Part shown: one piece after another, positions 10,373-18,557 of the stretch
Numbering within the stretch: the first letter of the stretch is position 1
How the letters are laid out: the number at the start of each line of letters is the position of its first letter
Assembly: GCA_030428695.1 (NCBI GenBank)
Contig: JAUIEM010000046.1
Span: 1 to 34,286 of the forward strand
DNA length: 34,286 bases
Direction of reading: 5' to 3'
Source of the DNA: a bacterium
Lineage (GTDB): Bacteria; Planctomycetota; J058; JAJDCP01
Program-made: the position numbers and the translations under genes
Notes under the pieces: model-generated
Told to the model about the DNA's origin: nothing
The model's input: only the letters and a program-made list of their open reading frames with translations
Databases searched by the model: none

Positions 10373-10615
10373 GGCATCCCGTTGCTGGCTACGGACGTTT
10401 CGGATCCTTTACGTTTCGTATTCCGGGCGCGGACTCCGGTCTGAAGTGGGCTGATAAAAGGCCGTTTGCCAAGCTTCTTGTGGCGACATGACCAGGATTT
10501 GTGCATGGGGCTGGGGAGATCTCCCAATGTTCGGCATTTTCGGTCCGGCATGCGTTTCGCTTCGTCTCCATCGTTCCATGCCGTCGATCATGACGGTCCG
10601 GGAGGAGGGTGAACG

Positions 10616-12532
10616 ATGATAGCTGTGTGTGGCGGAAACCTCGAGATCCTGGTGCTCCGCTGGGGTCTGGTCAAGGACACGATCCCCGACGAGCTCGAGC
10701 CCCACTACTTCGAGCTCGACTACTCCCAGACCCCTCCGGGTCTCAGCCTTGCCCAGCGCCGTGCCTACATGTACCAGGCGCTGTTCGAGTACCTCCTGCG
10801 CGTGGTCCACTTCGGGGCCGAGGGCTGGAAGCATCTGCACAGCTGGTGTTTCCAGGAGGTCGGCCTCGAGCGCGTCGAGAACGAGTTCGCCGGAGACTGG
10901 GAGCACGCGATCATCGACATGCTGTGCACCAAGGTGCTCGACCGCGAGGCCTACATCTACCGCCACAAGCACCCGGTGATCTCGACCGAGCACTTCCGCC
11001 TGAACAGCCAGGCGACGGGCATGCGCGGCAACGTCGCGGAGATCGACCGCATCCTCGCCCGCGACGGCGTGGCCAAGGACGAGGACCGGCATCTGCTGCA
11101 GATGTACGGCGTCAACCACCTGCGGGACCTGGTCGAGGCCTGCGAGAGCTTCCTCGAAGGCCACGGCACGAGCGCGCGCCGCGGCGCGGTCGAGAAGCTC
11201 CTGTACGCGGCCCGCTGCGAGTACGCCGTCATCTCGACCCGCAACGGCGACTTCCTGAAGGTCAAGGACCTCGTCAAAGCCGACCCCCGGGTGCGGACCG
11301 CGCGGTGCGCCGCGAGCGGGATGTCGCTACTCGGGGCGGCGGCCCACTTCGGCAGCGAGAAGCAGATCGAGCAGATCCGGGACACCTTCAAGGTCGACAT
11401 CAACCAGCTGCAGCAGCACGGCTGGTACCCGCTCGACTGGGCCCGCACCGAGAACAGCTGGCGGGTCGAGGCCGCCCTGTCCGCGCTCGACGCGAAGTCC
11501 CGCTGCGCCGAGGTCAGCGAGCCGAACACGGTCGAGGCCCTGGTCGAGGCGACCGCGGTCCCCGCGACCATGCACGTGCGCACGGTCGAGGGCTGCTTCG
11601 AGACCCTGTATGAGAACGACCTGTTCAAGCCGATCCTCGACATGGCGGCGATGGACGCCCGCCGGGAGCGGGTCGACAAGACCGGCGGGCTACGCCTGTT
11701 CTTCGCGCTCGGCCGGGACTGCGCCCAGTTCCGCACCGGCATGGCGCCGGTCGGCAACTACGACGTCAAGAACAACACCCTCGGCTTCGCGTCCCGGGGC
11801 GACTTCAAGCCGGTCCAGGGCGGGGGCCAGGAGTCGCCGTTCACCTACTATCCGCGGGAGAAGGCGGAGTGGCGGACGCACTTCCAGGCCTCGATGGAGT
11901 CGACGGTCATCCACGAGCTGACGCACTTCGCGGTCGCGAAGATCTGGAACAACAACGCCCTGCCCTACGGCAAGGTCGACCAGCTCAACCTGACGCCGCA
12001 GAGCCAGGCCGCCAACGAGGCCGAGGCGGCGCTGCTCGCCTACGCCAAGGCCTACCTGGCGGACCTGACCCTCGAGGCGAACCGCGAGACGCTGGTCCAG
12101 GGCTTCCAGTCAGGGGACCCGTACGACCACGTCGACACCTGCGGGCTCGACCCCTTCGACGCGAGCAACGCCCGCCTGCGCCTGTACTTCACGCTGTTCG
12201 GCCACGTGCTCGGCTACGGGGACCGCGGGCGGGACAGGGTCTTCGTCCACGACGACGCGTTCCTGACCGGCAACGGCGTCAAGGGCTACTTCACGACCGG
12301 GGTGATGCAGGAGGTCGTCTCCCACATCTCCCAGGCCCTGCACAACCAGGGAGGGCAGGCGGCGGTCTCGGCGATGATCCCCTCGACCTTCGCCTGGTAC
12401 CGCGACGTCTTCCTCGCCAAGGCCCGCGCCGCGGCGACGCCTTCGATCGAGCTCGGGGACGACGCCGACGACGGCGTCGAGCGGGCGCTCGGTGCACCGC
12501 TCGAGCGCTCGAAGTCGTCCCCGTTCTTCTGA
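10616..12532 (+). CDS. Unknown protein with ankyrin-like segment and HExxH metallopeptidase motif
   Basis: A 638-residue protein with no signal peptide. ATG 10616 follows GGGAGGAGGG at ideal distance. Residues ~236-292 resemble one or two ankyrin repeats (MSLLGAAAHFGSEKQIEQI, then GWYPLDWARTENSWRVEAAL). A zinc-peptidase motif HELTH is at residues 433-437 (VIHELTHFAVAKIW). Acidic candidates for a third zinc ligand follow about 31-33 residues later (NEAEAALL, Glu468 or Glu470), a spacing that would fit a gluzincin. The N-terminal 230 residues are unrecognised but contain many aromatic and acidic residues. A cytosolic or secreted-without-signal protease, possibly an effector or toxin, is a guess. 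The stop lies only 12 bases from the end of the convergent gene. The upstream 272 bases hold no gene and are less GC-rich, so they probably include its promoter. Confidence 0.75.
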   Translation: MIAVCGGNLEILVLRWGLVKDTIPDELEPHYFELDYSQTPPGLSLAQRRAYMYQALFEYLLRVVHFGAEGWKHLHSWCFQEVGLERVENEFAGDWEHAIIDMLCTKVLDREAYIYRHKHPVISTEHFRLNSQATGMRGNVAEIDRILARDGVAKDEDRHLLQMYGVNHLRDLVEACESFLEGHGTSARRGAVEKLLYAARCEYAVISTRNGDFLKVKDLVKADPRVRTARCAASGMSLLGAAAHFGSEKQIEQIRDTFKVDINQLQQHGWYPLDWARTENSWRVEAALSALDAKSRCAEVSEPNTVEALVEATAVPATMHVRTVEGCFETLYENDLFKPILDMAAMDARRERVDKTGGLRLFFALGRDCAQFRTGMAPVGNYDVKNNTLGFASRGDFKPVQGGGQESPFTYYPREKAEWRTHFQASMESTVIHELTHFAVAKIWNNNALPYGKVDQLNLTPQSQAANEAEAALLAYAKAYLADLTLEANRETLVQGFQSGDPYDHVDTCGLDPFDASNARLRLYFTLFGHVLGYGDRGRDRVFVHDDAFLTGNGVKGYFTTGVMQEVVSHISQALHNQGGQAAVSAMIPSTFAWYRDVFLAKARAAATPSIELGDDADDGVERALGAPLERSKSSPFF

Positions 12533-12544
12533 GAGGGCGCCTAG

Positions 12545-13186
12545 CTAGCCCTGCATCTCCGACCAGCCCTTGACGAAGTCTTCCGCCTGGCCGAACACCC
12601 GCTTGATGTCCCAGACCTCGCACACCGTGTCGGTGATGCCGTCGAGGGGGCGGATGTGCGCCATCGTGTAGTCGTGGAAGGCGCGGGAGTCGCTGCCGAC
12701 CAGCAGCACGGCGAGGTCGAAGTCCTTGGACTGGAAGCCCATCTCGACGTCGACCGGCACGATGCCGTCGCGGCTCTCGAGCTTGAGCAGCGCGTCGTGC
12801 ACCGCCCGGTCCTTGCCGCAGGCGACGTCGCACAAGACGACGCCGAGCGACTCGGGGCTGTCGGAGCGCGCCGCCTCGAAGGCCTTTTCACCGGCCTGCT
12901 CGTCGATGAAGCTGAAGCCGTACAGCGGCCGCACGACCGTCTCGCTCACGCCCGGCGCGGTGCGCAGCTTGTCGATGATCAGGTTGTCGAGATCGCGCAT
13001 CAGCGAGGCGTCCTTGAGCCGCAGCTCGACCGCGTACTCGAAGCTGTGGCGCAGCTCCCAGATCGCGGCCGGGCCGAACGGCCCCTCGAACTCGCTCTCG
13101 AGGTTCTTGCACAGGCCCTCCAGGGCTTCCTGCTCCCGGCCGGCTTCGACATCGAGGATCACGAACACCAGAAACTCGTTCGCCAT
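12545..13186 (-). CDS. Protein of two tandem Lrp/AsnC-type ligand-binding (RAM-like) domains, no DNA-binding domain
   Basis: A 213-residue protein. Its two halves have the same outline: a beta strand (FLVFVILDVEAG.., and LGVVLCDVACG..), a helix with 'al..L', a central 'D..v.l.. D...l.dldnlI.dklr' section, and an ending 'iRpL.GvteT....' (APGVSETVVRPLYGF; RPLDGITDTVCEVWDI). This is the dimeric alpha/beta-barrel pattern of the RAM domain that senses amino acids in Lrp/AsnC regulators. No helix-turn-helix precedes it, so it resembles a stand-alone RAM protein duplicated in one chain. GAGGGAGA lies upstream of the ATG. It is convergent with the HExxH gene with a 12-base gap. The fold assignment is by pattern only. 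Confidence 0.65.
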   Translation of the reverse strand: MANEFLVFVILDVEAGREQEALEGLCKNLESEFEGPFGPAAIWELRHSFEYAVELRLKDASLMRDLDNLIIDKLRTAPGVSETVVRPLYGFSFIDEQAGEKAFEAARSDSPESLGVVLCDVACGKDRAVHDALLKLESRDGIVPVDVEMGFQSKDFDLAVLLVGSDSRAFHDYTMAHIRPLDGITDTVCEVWDIKRVFGQAEDFVKGWSEMQG

Positions 13187-13618
13187 CGGTTTTCTCCCTC
13201 AGGTGTGTGCCGCCAAGGATAGGACGGCGGGCGCTGGTGTCAAATCGGAGGGCGGAGGAGGGGCGAAAGGCGCCCCCTGCTCGCTATGCAGCTCCTCCTG
13301 CAGCTCGAGCACGCGTGCCCACGTGCCGCGTGGGGCTGCTCGGGGGCGACGCGCAGCGAGAGGTCGACGTCTGCGCGGGCTCCGTGCAGGTTTGCCCAGG
13401 CGTCGCCGTGCGAGCGCCCGCAGCGTTGTATGTGACTGGTTCTGGGGGCTGTGGTCGACGGCGGCATCGCGCCAACGCCAGCGCGTGGGCCCGATCGGCG
13501 GGGACTTCCTCCAGGGGCCGAGCGTGCGCAACAGCTCGCGCGTTGCGTCAGGACTCCGGCCACTCAGCACTGTTTTGCGTGCGACGCGCGAGCAGCTCGA
13601 CGACGCTGGACCGCTTGG
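13187..13618. other. 432-base interval between two minus-strand genes; no gene seen
   Basis: Overlapping reading frames on both strands lack ribosome sites and look like GC-driven open frames. One short hairpin is visible, CCCACG/CGTGGG (13318-13334). The stretch presumably holds the 3' end of the upstream gene's transcript and the promoter of the 12545-13186 gene. Confidence 0.6.
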
Positions 13619-14167
13619 TCACGTCGTCGTCAGCTCCCCGAGCCGTGCCTCAGCCCGGTCGAGGGCCTGACGCATCGTCTCGGCGCACTCGGCGAGGACC
13701 GGGTCCTGCTCGTACTGGCCGCGGCTGGAGTCGTCATCGGGCTCCGAGACCTTACGCAGGTACCAGCCCTCCCTGAGGATCATCGTTCTGCGGAAGAGCT
13801 CGATCACGGCCCGGACCGAGACGCTGGTGTCGGGGACGTGGGGGAGCCAGAAGGCGGCGCGCTCCTCTCCATCCGAGCGGAGGAAGACCTTCCCCAGGCC
13901 GTAGCGGCCGGCGTGGATGTAGAGCTCCTGCGGCTGGACCGCGTCGCGGCCGCGGACCGTGATCCGCAGCGGCTCCAGGCTGCAGCCCTCCGGCTTGTCG
14001 TCGTCCGACTCGCACTGCTCGATGACGGCGCTGGCGCAGTCGATGGCGATGACACGGTGGCCGTCGGCCTCGAGGGCGCGGATCGAGTCGTCCATCGGGT
14101 CGCCGGGGACGAGGGGCTCGTCGGGGAAGCGCTCGGTGATGGTCTCGATGTCGTCCAGCTTTCTCAT
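13619..14167 (-). CDS. Hypothetical protein
   Basis: A 182-residue acidic, soluble protein with no signal peptide or membrane segment. A GGAGGCGAGCC ribosome site precedes the ATG, and codon third positions are strongly GC, supporting a real gene. Visible features are an N-terminal acidic region, a central section with QPQELYIHAGRYGLGKVFL and FWLPHVPDTSVSVRAVIELF, and a C-terminal helix ending with alanine, arginine and leucine residues. I recognise no family. It is transcribed in the same direction as the RAM-like gene 432 bases downstream, which is too far apart to claim an operon. Confidence 0.7.
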   Translation of the reverse strand: MRKLDDIETITERFPDEPLVPGDPMDDSIRALEADGHRVIAIDCASAVIEQCESDDDKPEGCSLEPLRITVRGRDAVQPQELYIHAGRYGLGKVFLRSDGEERAAFWLPHVPDTSVSVRAVIELFRRTMILREGWYLRKVSEPDDDSSRGQYEQDPVLAECAETMRQALDRAEARLGELTTT

Positions 14168-14830
14168 GGCTCGCCTCCAGCGGGCAGACCTTATCGCTCG
14201 CGGAGCGGACGGTCAATCCTGTTGGGGTGGGAGGCGGACGGCACGCTGTTCTGGCTGGCAAGCTTTCGATGGCGCTGTGCTCCCGCCGCCGGAGCCCGCA
14301 GTACTGCATGAGGAACTCGGCTGCCGGGTGGTGTCGGACGGCGTGGGGCGTGGGCGCACCGTTCCGTTGCGGGAGGGGCGTGGAGGGGGAATGAGGAGCA
14401 CTCGATCGGCTCGTCCAGCAATCCCCCCGCCGGCGAGCTCCTCTGCGGTCCCGAGCTCGACGGGGTCCTGGCCCCTCGCCGGTGTCCACGTCCCCGCAGC
14501 CGACGCAGACCCACTATCGCCAGGCAGACCCCACGCATGCCATCCCTCCTGGGCTTGGAGGATGACGGGGCTCTGGGACGCTGTCCCGATCTCCGTCATC
14601 CTATGTCGCAACAAGCCCCGTCGCCGGACGGCAAGGGCGGCGCGGAGACAGGAATCACCGCGATTCGTGCTCGTCGGGGGCCAACGGGTGCCTCTGGAGT
14701 GCGGGTCCTCGAGGCCTCGAGGCCGTGCTGCCATCCGCAAGTCACCGACTCCGAGTCTTCTCCCCAATCGGCGTTCGCCGGCCTCAGGTGCCGGATCCGG
14801 AGGAGAAGACTCATGCGATGAACCCTTTCG

Positions 14831-14982
14831 CCGTCGCCGCAGGCGACCCGGAAGCCTGGCGCGTCTCTTGCCTCACGCACCGGACGGGGTCGGCCTGCAA
14901 CCTGTTGAAGCGCATGGAGATGGGGGCAAGAGGCGTGACAGGCTGTAGGGCGGAGCGCCAAGACGGCGTTGCAAGGCTGCGT
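14831..14982 (+). repeat. Structured repeat element, copy A
   Basis: About 150 bases, closely similar to 17098-17250. Three parts are shared: a small hairpin (GTCGCC-GCA-GGCGAC), a long stem whose left arm is AGCCTGGCGCGTCTCTTGCC (14853-14872) and right arm GGCAAGAGGCGTGACAGGCT (14925-14944), and a tail with CAAGACGGCGTTGC. The two arms pair over 20 positions with two G-U wobbles and one mismatch. The loop differs from copy B. It precedes the pentapeptide-repeat gene. Confidence 0.75.
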
Positions 14983-15089
14983 CCGGATCCCAGCTCTTCG
15001 TTGGGTGCTCAACCTGGTTGAGCGCGGTTTCGGCAAGAAGGCACTCCGCGGCGGGTCCGAAGCCGCCAAGGTTGACGGCGGGACCCCGA

Positions 15090-15118
15090 TTATCCTCCCG
15101 CCCGGCGGCGGCTACAAT
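15090..15118 (+). promoter_or_regulatory. Putative sigma70-type promoter of the pentapeptide-repeat gene
   Basis: TACAAT at 15113-15118 is a good -10 box. TTATCC at 15090-15095 is a weak -35 box at 17-base spacing. The gene's AGGAGG ribosome site and ATG lie about 25 bases downstream. A TTGACG at 15072 is too far away to serve as -35. Confidence 0.4.
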
Positions 15119-15148
15119 ATGACGTAACACCACAAGGCAGGAGGACAC

Positions 15149-16456
15149 ATGGCCAGCCTCGAGCAGTTCAAGCAGACCGGGAACGGGGTCCGCGGCAACT
15201 TCACCAACGCGAACCTGCAACGGGTCAAGCTGAAGAGTGTCGACCTCAGTTACGCGAACCTGACCAACGCGCAGCTGCAGGACGCGAAGCTCGCCGGCAA
15301 GTTCACGGGGGCCCAGCTCGGCGGGGCCAACCTCAACCGGGCGCTCCTCAAAGGCGACCTCGAGAAGGTCAACCTGGTCCGGGCGAAGATCGACGGGGCC
15401 TCGATCGTCGGGCCGTTGAAGAGCGCCGACCTGTCGGGCCTGCCCCTCTTCAACCTCAAGGCCTTCAGGCCGTCCACCCTGACCCGCGCCGTCCTTGCGG
15501 GTGCGCGACTCGACGGCGTCACGCTGGGCAAGGGCATCTTCATGTTCGCCACGGTCTTCCGGCGGGCACGGCTGCGCAGCGCCAAGCTCGGCGGCATGCT
15601 GGAGAAAGCGGACTTCACGCACGCGATCCTACGCAACGCGCTGATCGAGGGCAGCTTGGGGAGGGCCCTCTTCGACGAGAGCGACCTCTTCCGCGCCCAG
15701 ATCAGAGGCGACGGCAAGAAGGCCTCCTTCGTCGGCGCGAAGGCGAGCAGCGCCAACCTGAACGGAGACTTCTCCGACGCGGACTTCACGCGGACGGACC
15801 TCAGCGGCGCCGTGGTCCAGGGCAGCTTCGCGAAGGCCCGCTTCGACACCGCCGTGCTCGAGCGGGTGAAACTCCACGGCACGGGCCCGGAGGCCTCTTT
15901 CATCGGTGCGAAGGCGAACAACGCGGCCGTGAATGGGGACTTCACCAAGGGGAACTTCACGCGGGCGCAGCTGAGCCAGGCCACGCTCCAGGGCAACTAC
16001 GCGGACGCGAGCTTCGACGATGCCGTGCTCGACAGTGCGAACGTCCGCGCGACGTGCAAGGGGGCCACCTTCAGCGGCGTGCAGGCCGGCAAGGCATACC
16101 TGGAGGGGGACTTCACCGGGGCGAGCTTCGCGCGGGCGAAGTTGGCGGGTGCGAAGCTCATCGGGACCTTCGACGGCGCCGACGTCACGAGCGCCGATCT
16201 GACCGGGGCCACGCTCGCCGGCTCGTTCGAGGGAGCCCGTATGGGCAACGCCAACCTCCGCGGCGTCGACTTCCAGCTGAACGATCGGAGCAAGCCGCCG
16301 ACGCTGACTCTCACGCAGCTCCGCGCTCTCAAGAACCCCAGGCCCCGCTGGGCGATTGATCAAGAGTGGGTTCTGAGGACCAAAGGGAAGAAAGAGGCGT
16401 TCAAGGAGAGGGAGGAAGAGCTGAACAAGAGGATGCAGGAGAGGGAGAGGCGATAA
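15149..16456 (+). CDS. Pentapeptide-repeat-like protein built from 19-residue units
   Basis: A 435-residue protein; ATG 15149 follows GCAGGAGGACAC. Residues 16-49 show the normal five-residue rhythm (A-x-L/F-x-x). From residue 149 to 376 the sequence falls into twelve consecutive 19-residue units with pattern G-x-F-x-x-A-x-F-x-x-A-x-L-x-x-A-x-L-x: three five-residue steps and one four-residue step. Two more such units lie at 50-87. Such sequences fold as right-handed quadrilateral beta helices; some members mimic DNA and protect gyrase, while most have no known role. The C-terminal 60 residues leave the repeat and end in a charged helix (KKEAFKEREEELNKRM). No signal peptide or membrane segment is seen. 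It lies between two copies of a structured repeat. A GGCTTC/GAAGCC hairpin follows the stop at once. Confidence 0.9.
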   Translation: MASLEQFKQTGNGVRGNFTNANLQRVKLKSVDLSYANLTNAQLQDAKLAGKFTGAQLGGANLNRALLKGDLEKVNLVRAKIDGASIVGPLKSADLSGLPLFNLKAFRPSTLTRAVLAGARLDGVTLGKGIFMFATVFRRARLRSAKLGGMLEKADFTHAILRNALIEGSLGRALFDESDLFRAQIRGDGKKASFVGAKASSANLNGDFSDADFTRTDLSGAVVQGSFAKARFDTAVLERVKLHGTGPEASFIGAKANNAAVNGDFTKGNFTRAQLSQATLQGNYADASFDDAVLDSANVRATCKGATFSGVQAGKAYLEGDFTGASFARAKLAGAKLIGTFDGADVTSADLTGATLAGSFEGARMGNANLRGVDFQLNDRSKPPTLTLTQLRALKNPRPRWAIDQEWVLRTKGKKEAFKEREEELNKRMQERERR

Positions 16457-16473
16457 GGCTTCGGAGAGAAGCC
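16457..16473 (+). terminator. Hairpin directly after the pentapeptide-repeat gene
   Basis: GGCTTC pairs perfectly with GAAGCC around GGAGA, starting at the first base after the TAA. No T-run follows, so its strength as a terminator is uncertain. Confidence 0.4.
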
Positions 16474-16478
16474 CTCGG

Positions 16479-17876
16479 TCAAAGGTAGAACGAACGCAAC
16501 CACCGGTGATCCCGTCTGGGCGGGCCAGCCATCCAGCTCCCGAGGCCGCTGACCAAAGCTCTTGAAGCCGCGTCGTTCCCTCCGCCCCGGCGCGGTGTAA
16601 TGGCGCCGCACCCGAGCGAGAGCGCGACGTCGCTTCGCTCCGCCGTCAGGGGAACGCGGTGTCCGACGAGCCGACCATCGAACAGCTGCGCGCGGAGCTC
16701 GACGCGGCCCGCGCGCGGATCGCGGAGCTCGAGGAGCTCGTCGCCAGCCCGGCGCTGCCGCCGTGGAAGGAGATCCTCGAGACCCTCCTGCGCACGATCC
16801 CCGACTACGTGTATCTCAAGGACCGCGAGCGCCGCTTCGTCATCGCCTCCGACCAGTTCTGCGAGCTGTTCGACCGCAGCCTCGACGAGATCGTCGGGCG
16901 CCGCGACGAGGAGCTCTTCCCGCCCGCGATCGCCGAGGAGACCGTCGCCGACGACCGCGCGGTCATCGGCACGGGGGTCCCGCTGATCGGCAAGGAGGAG
17001 GGCAGCGACGAGGTCGGCTGGGTGCTGACCAACAAGGTGCCCTGGCGCCGCCCGGACGGCGAGATCAGAGCATGACTCTTGCAATGGACCGTCTTGGCGG
17101 CGCCGCAGGCGACCCGGAGGCCTGGCGCGTCGCTTGCCTTGCCTCTGAAACGGGGGTCTTCGCTTCAACCTGAAGGGGTAAGGGGAGGTGGAGCAAGCGA
17201 CGTGCCAGGCCGTAGGGCTTAGCCGCAAGACGGCGTTGCGTGGCTTTTGCGTACGACCAACTGACTGAGCCCGCTTTCTTTCCAATTGCTTGATTTCAAG
17301 GTCCGGGCCAAGGCTACTCCGCTGAACACCCAAGTACGCTTGGTCTGCCGCGACGGCTGGTGCGATCTTCTTGATTTCATGAAGCGACAACGGTCGAGGT
17401 GTTCTGAGCTCGAGGCTTTCGAAGCGACCTGGGATGTTCTCCTCCGATTTGGATGGGCTTAGATAGACGATCGGACATGTGATTGGTTGCCCCTCTTCCC
17501 GAAGAAGTGTCGACAAGAAACATGTCTCGAGGAGTTTCTTGAGGATCGCGTGGGGTGGAGTCTCGTCAATCCAGCCATCGCCCCGAAGCTTCTCGAGGGA
17601 ATCATAGAGTGACGCGACGACCTCTTCGGAGTCGTACGCTACAGTTGCTTCGAGATGTGGGCACGTCTCGTGAACGTGTGGGACTAGGTTGGCAATATCT
17701 CGCCATCGAGGCGAGAATTCTGCCCATTCGACCCTCAGTGATTCCAGTCTCCTGCGGGCTGCATGCCTGTAAGGGCCGAAGTCGAGAAGTCTGCCCTCGT
17801 AGTGGACTGCACCCAAGAGCTCGCGGTCTGAGTCAAGCCGCCAATCCCCGAGGTTAACACCATCTTCGAGTCTCAT
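16479..17876 (-). CDS. Hypothetical protein; first ~205 codons look native, remainder reads through repeat B and antisense of the PAS fragment
   Basis: The start is well supported: AAAGGAGGACGCC precedes the ATG at 17876. The first ~205 residues (to about base 17260) read like a real soluble protein, with VNLGDWRLDSDRELLGAVHY, an acidic middle (HVHETCPHLEATVAYDSEEV) and PITCPIVYLSPSKSEENIPG. They are encoded in visibly lower-GC DNA than their neighbours, which suggests horizontal acquisition. I recognise no family. After that, the frame enters repeat B and then runs antisense to the PAS fragment, giving an arginine/alanine-rich tail to a 465-residue total. The native 3' end was therefore probably lost and the tail is accidental. 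If the tail makes the protein unstable, this is a pseudogene. Confidence 0.55.
   Translation of the reverse strand: MRLEDGVNLGDWRLDSDRELLGAVHYEGRLLDFGPYRHAARRRLESLRVEWAEFSPRWRDIANLVPHVHETCPHLEATVAYDSEEVVASLYDSLEKLRGDGWIDETPPHAILKKLLETCFLSTLLREEGQPITCPIVYLSPSKSEENIPGRFESLELRTPRPLSLHEIKKIAPAVAADQAYLGVQRSSLGPDLEIKQLERKRAQSVGRTQKPRNAVLRLSPTAWHVACSTSPYPFRLKRRPPFQRQGKRRARPPGRLRRRQDGPLQESCSDLAVRAAPGHLVGQHPADLVAALLLADQRDPRADDRAVVGDGLLGDRGREELLVAAPDDLVEAAVEQLAELVGGDDEAALAVLEIHVVGDRAQEGLEDLLPRRQRRAGDELLELRDPRAGRVELRAQLFDGRLVGHRVPLTAERSDVALSLGCGAITPRRGGGNDAASRALVSGLGSWMAGPPRRDHRWLRSFYL
16659..17075 (+). pseudogene. Truncated PAS-domain signalling protein (likely histidine kinase N-terminus)
   Basis: A 138-codon frame from GTG 16659, which follows AGGGGAAC. 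It begins with a short coiled coil (EQLRAELDAARARIAELEEL) and then a PAS domain: TIPDYVYLKDRERRFVIASD, FCELFDRSLDEIVGRRDEEL and VPLIGKEE. It stops within the last PAS strands (WVLTNKVPWRRPDGEI), where a 'tk.Plrd.dG.v.Gi.g' segment normally continues into a kinase or effector domain. The break coincides with the approach to repeat copy B, so the rest of the gene was probably lost when that element or a rearrangement arrived. Codon use is strongly GC in third positions, like true genes here. The opposite strand is open throughout, but that frame looks secondary. Confidence 0.7.
17098..17250 (+). repeat. Structured repeat element, copy B
   Basis: Same orientation and layout as copy A. The left arm GGCCTGGCGCGTCGCTTGC (17119-17137) and right arm GCAAGCGACGTGCCAGGCC (17193-17211) pair over 19 positions with one G-U wobble. 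Relative to copy A, a T-A pair in the stem has become G-C on both arms. A tail hairpin around GCCGCAAGACGGC follows. It separates the PAS fragment from the convergent minus-strand gene. Confidence 0.75.
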
Positions 17877-18557
17877 GGCGTCCTCCTTTGTGAAGCCCGA
17901 ACTGTTGAGGCGCGAACTTGGAGGAGCGTTCGCGCCACCGACCTGTGAGGGATCTTAGCTGACACCTACGTCATGAAGATCGGGTCTCTTCTGTGGTGTT
18001 CACGCAATGCCCGACTGTGCGCCACCACTGTCGTCAAGACCGGACTGCCCCCGCATTACGCGACACCGTCCCGGTCCACCAAGCCTGTGCGTGTGTTGGG
18101 GTTTGTGGCGAGATTCGAGGGTGGATGGGTTGTCGGGGTAGGTAGGACTTCGGGTTCGAATGCTGGTCCAGGTCATACGGCCGCGGCGGAGGTCGTGTCG
18201 ATCGCCATCGCGACGATGTTTCGGTGAGCGATGGGCGACGGTGATTGGGGCAACTACCTTGGCTTGGTCGAGGTGCTGTCGGTCGCCGACGAGCGAACCG
18301 GCCGGGTAGGCACTTCCGCACAGGGCGGTCTGTCGATGCCGTGATCCGCGCGGGGAGGCCTGTCGACCCCGCGTTCTGCTAGGTGACGCTGAACACCTCG
18401 GGACGGCCTGGTTTTATGCCAGCGGTCCCGCCCGACGGACGTGGCACATGGCCGAGGCAAAGCCCTTCGTGATCTGCCTGTGCGGATTCGTGTCTACGTT
18501 CATGGTATTCCCCCCAACCCCCGGTGGGGGCCGGCCTTGCCGGATACACCCTCTATC

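Larger units (their letters stand above)
14168..15148. other. 981-base interval without a supported gene; contains a structured repeat and a putative promoter
   Basis: Frames here have no ribosome sites and no recognisable domains. From 14831 the sequence becomes copy A of a hairpin repeat. The last ~60 bases form the leader of the pentapeptide-repeat gene. Bases 14220-14820 show no structure I can name; they may be decayed coding sequence. Confidence 0.6.

Noticed and set aside
18146..18170. GGTTCGAAT sequence resembling a tRNA T-loop
   Set aside because: The flanking bases do not form a T stem, and no anticodon arm, D arm or acceptor stem could be found around it.
17973..18227. 84-codon frame in the gene-free region
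   Set aside because: No ribosome site, no domain and mixed codon use; not enough support.
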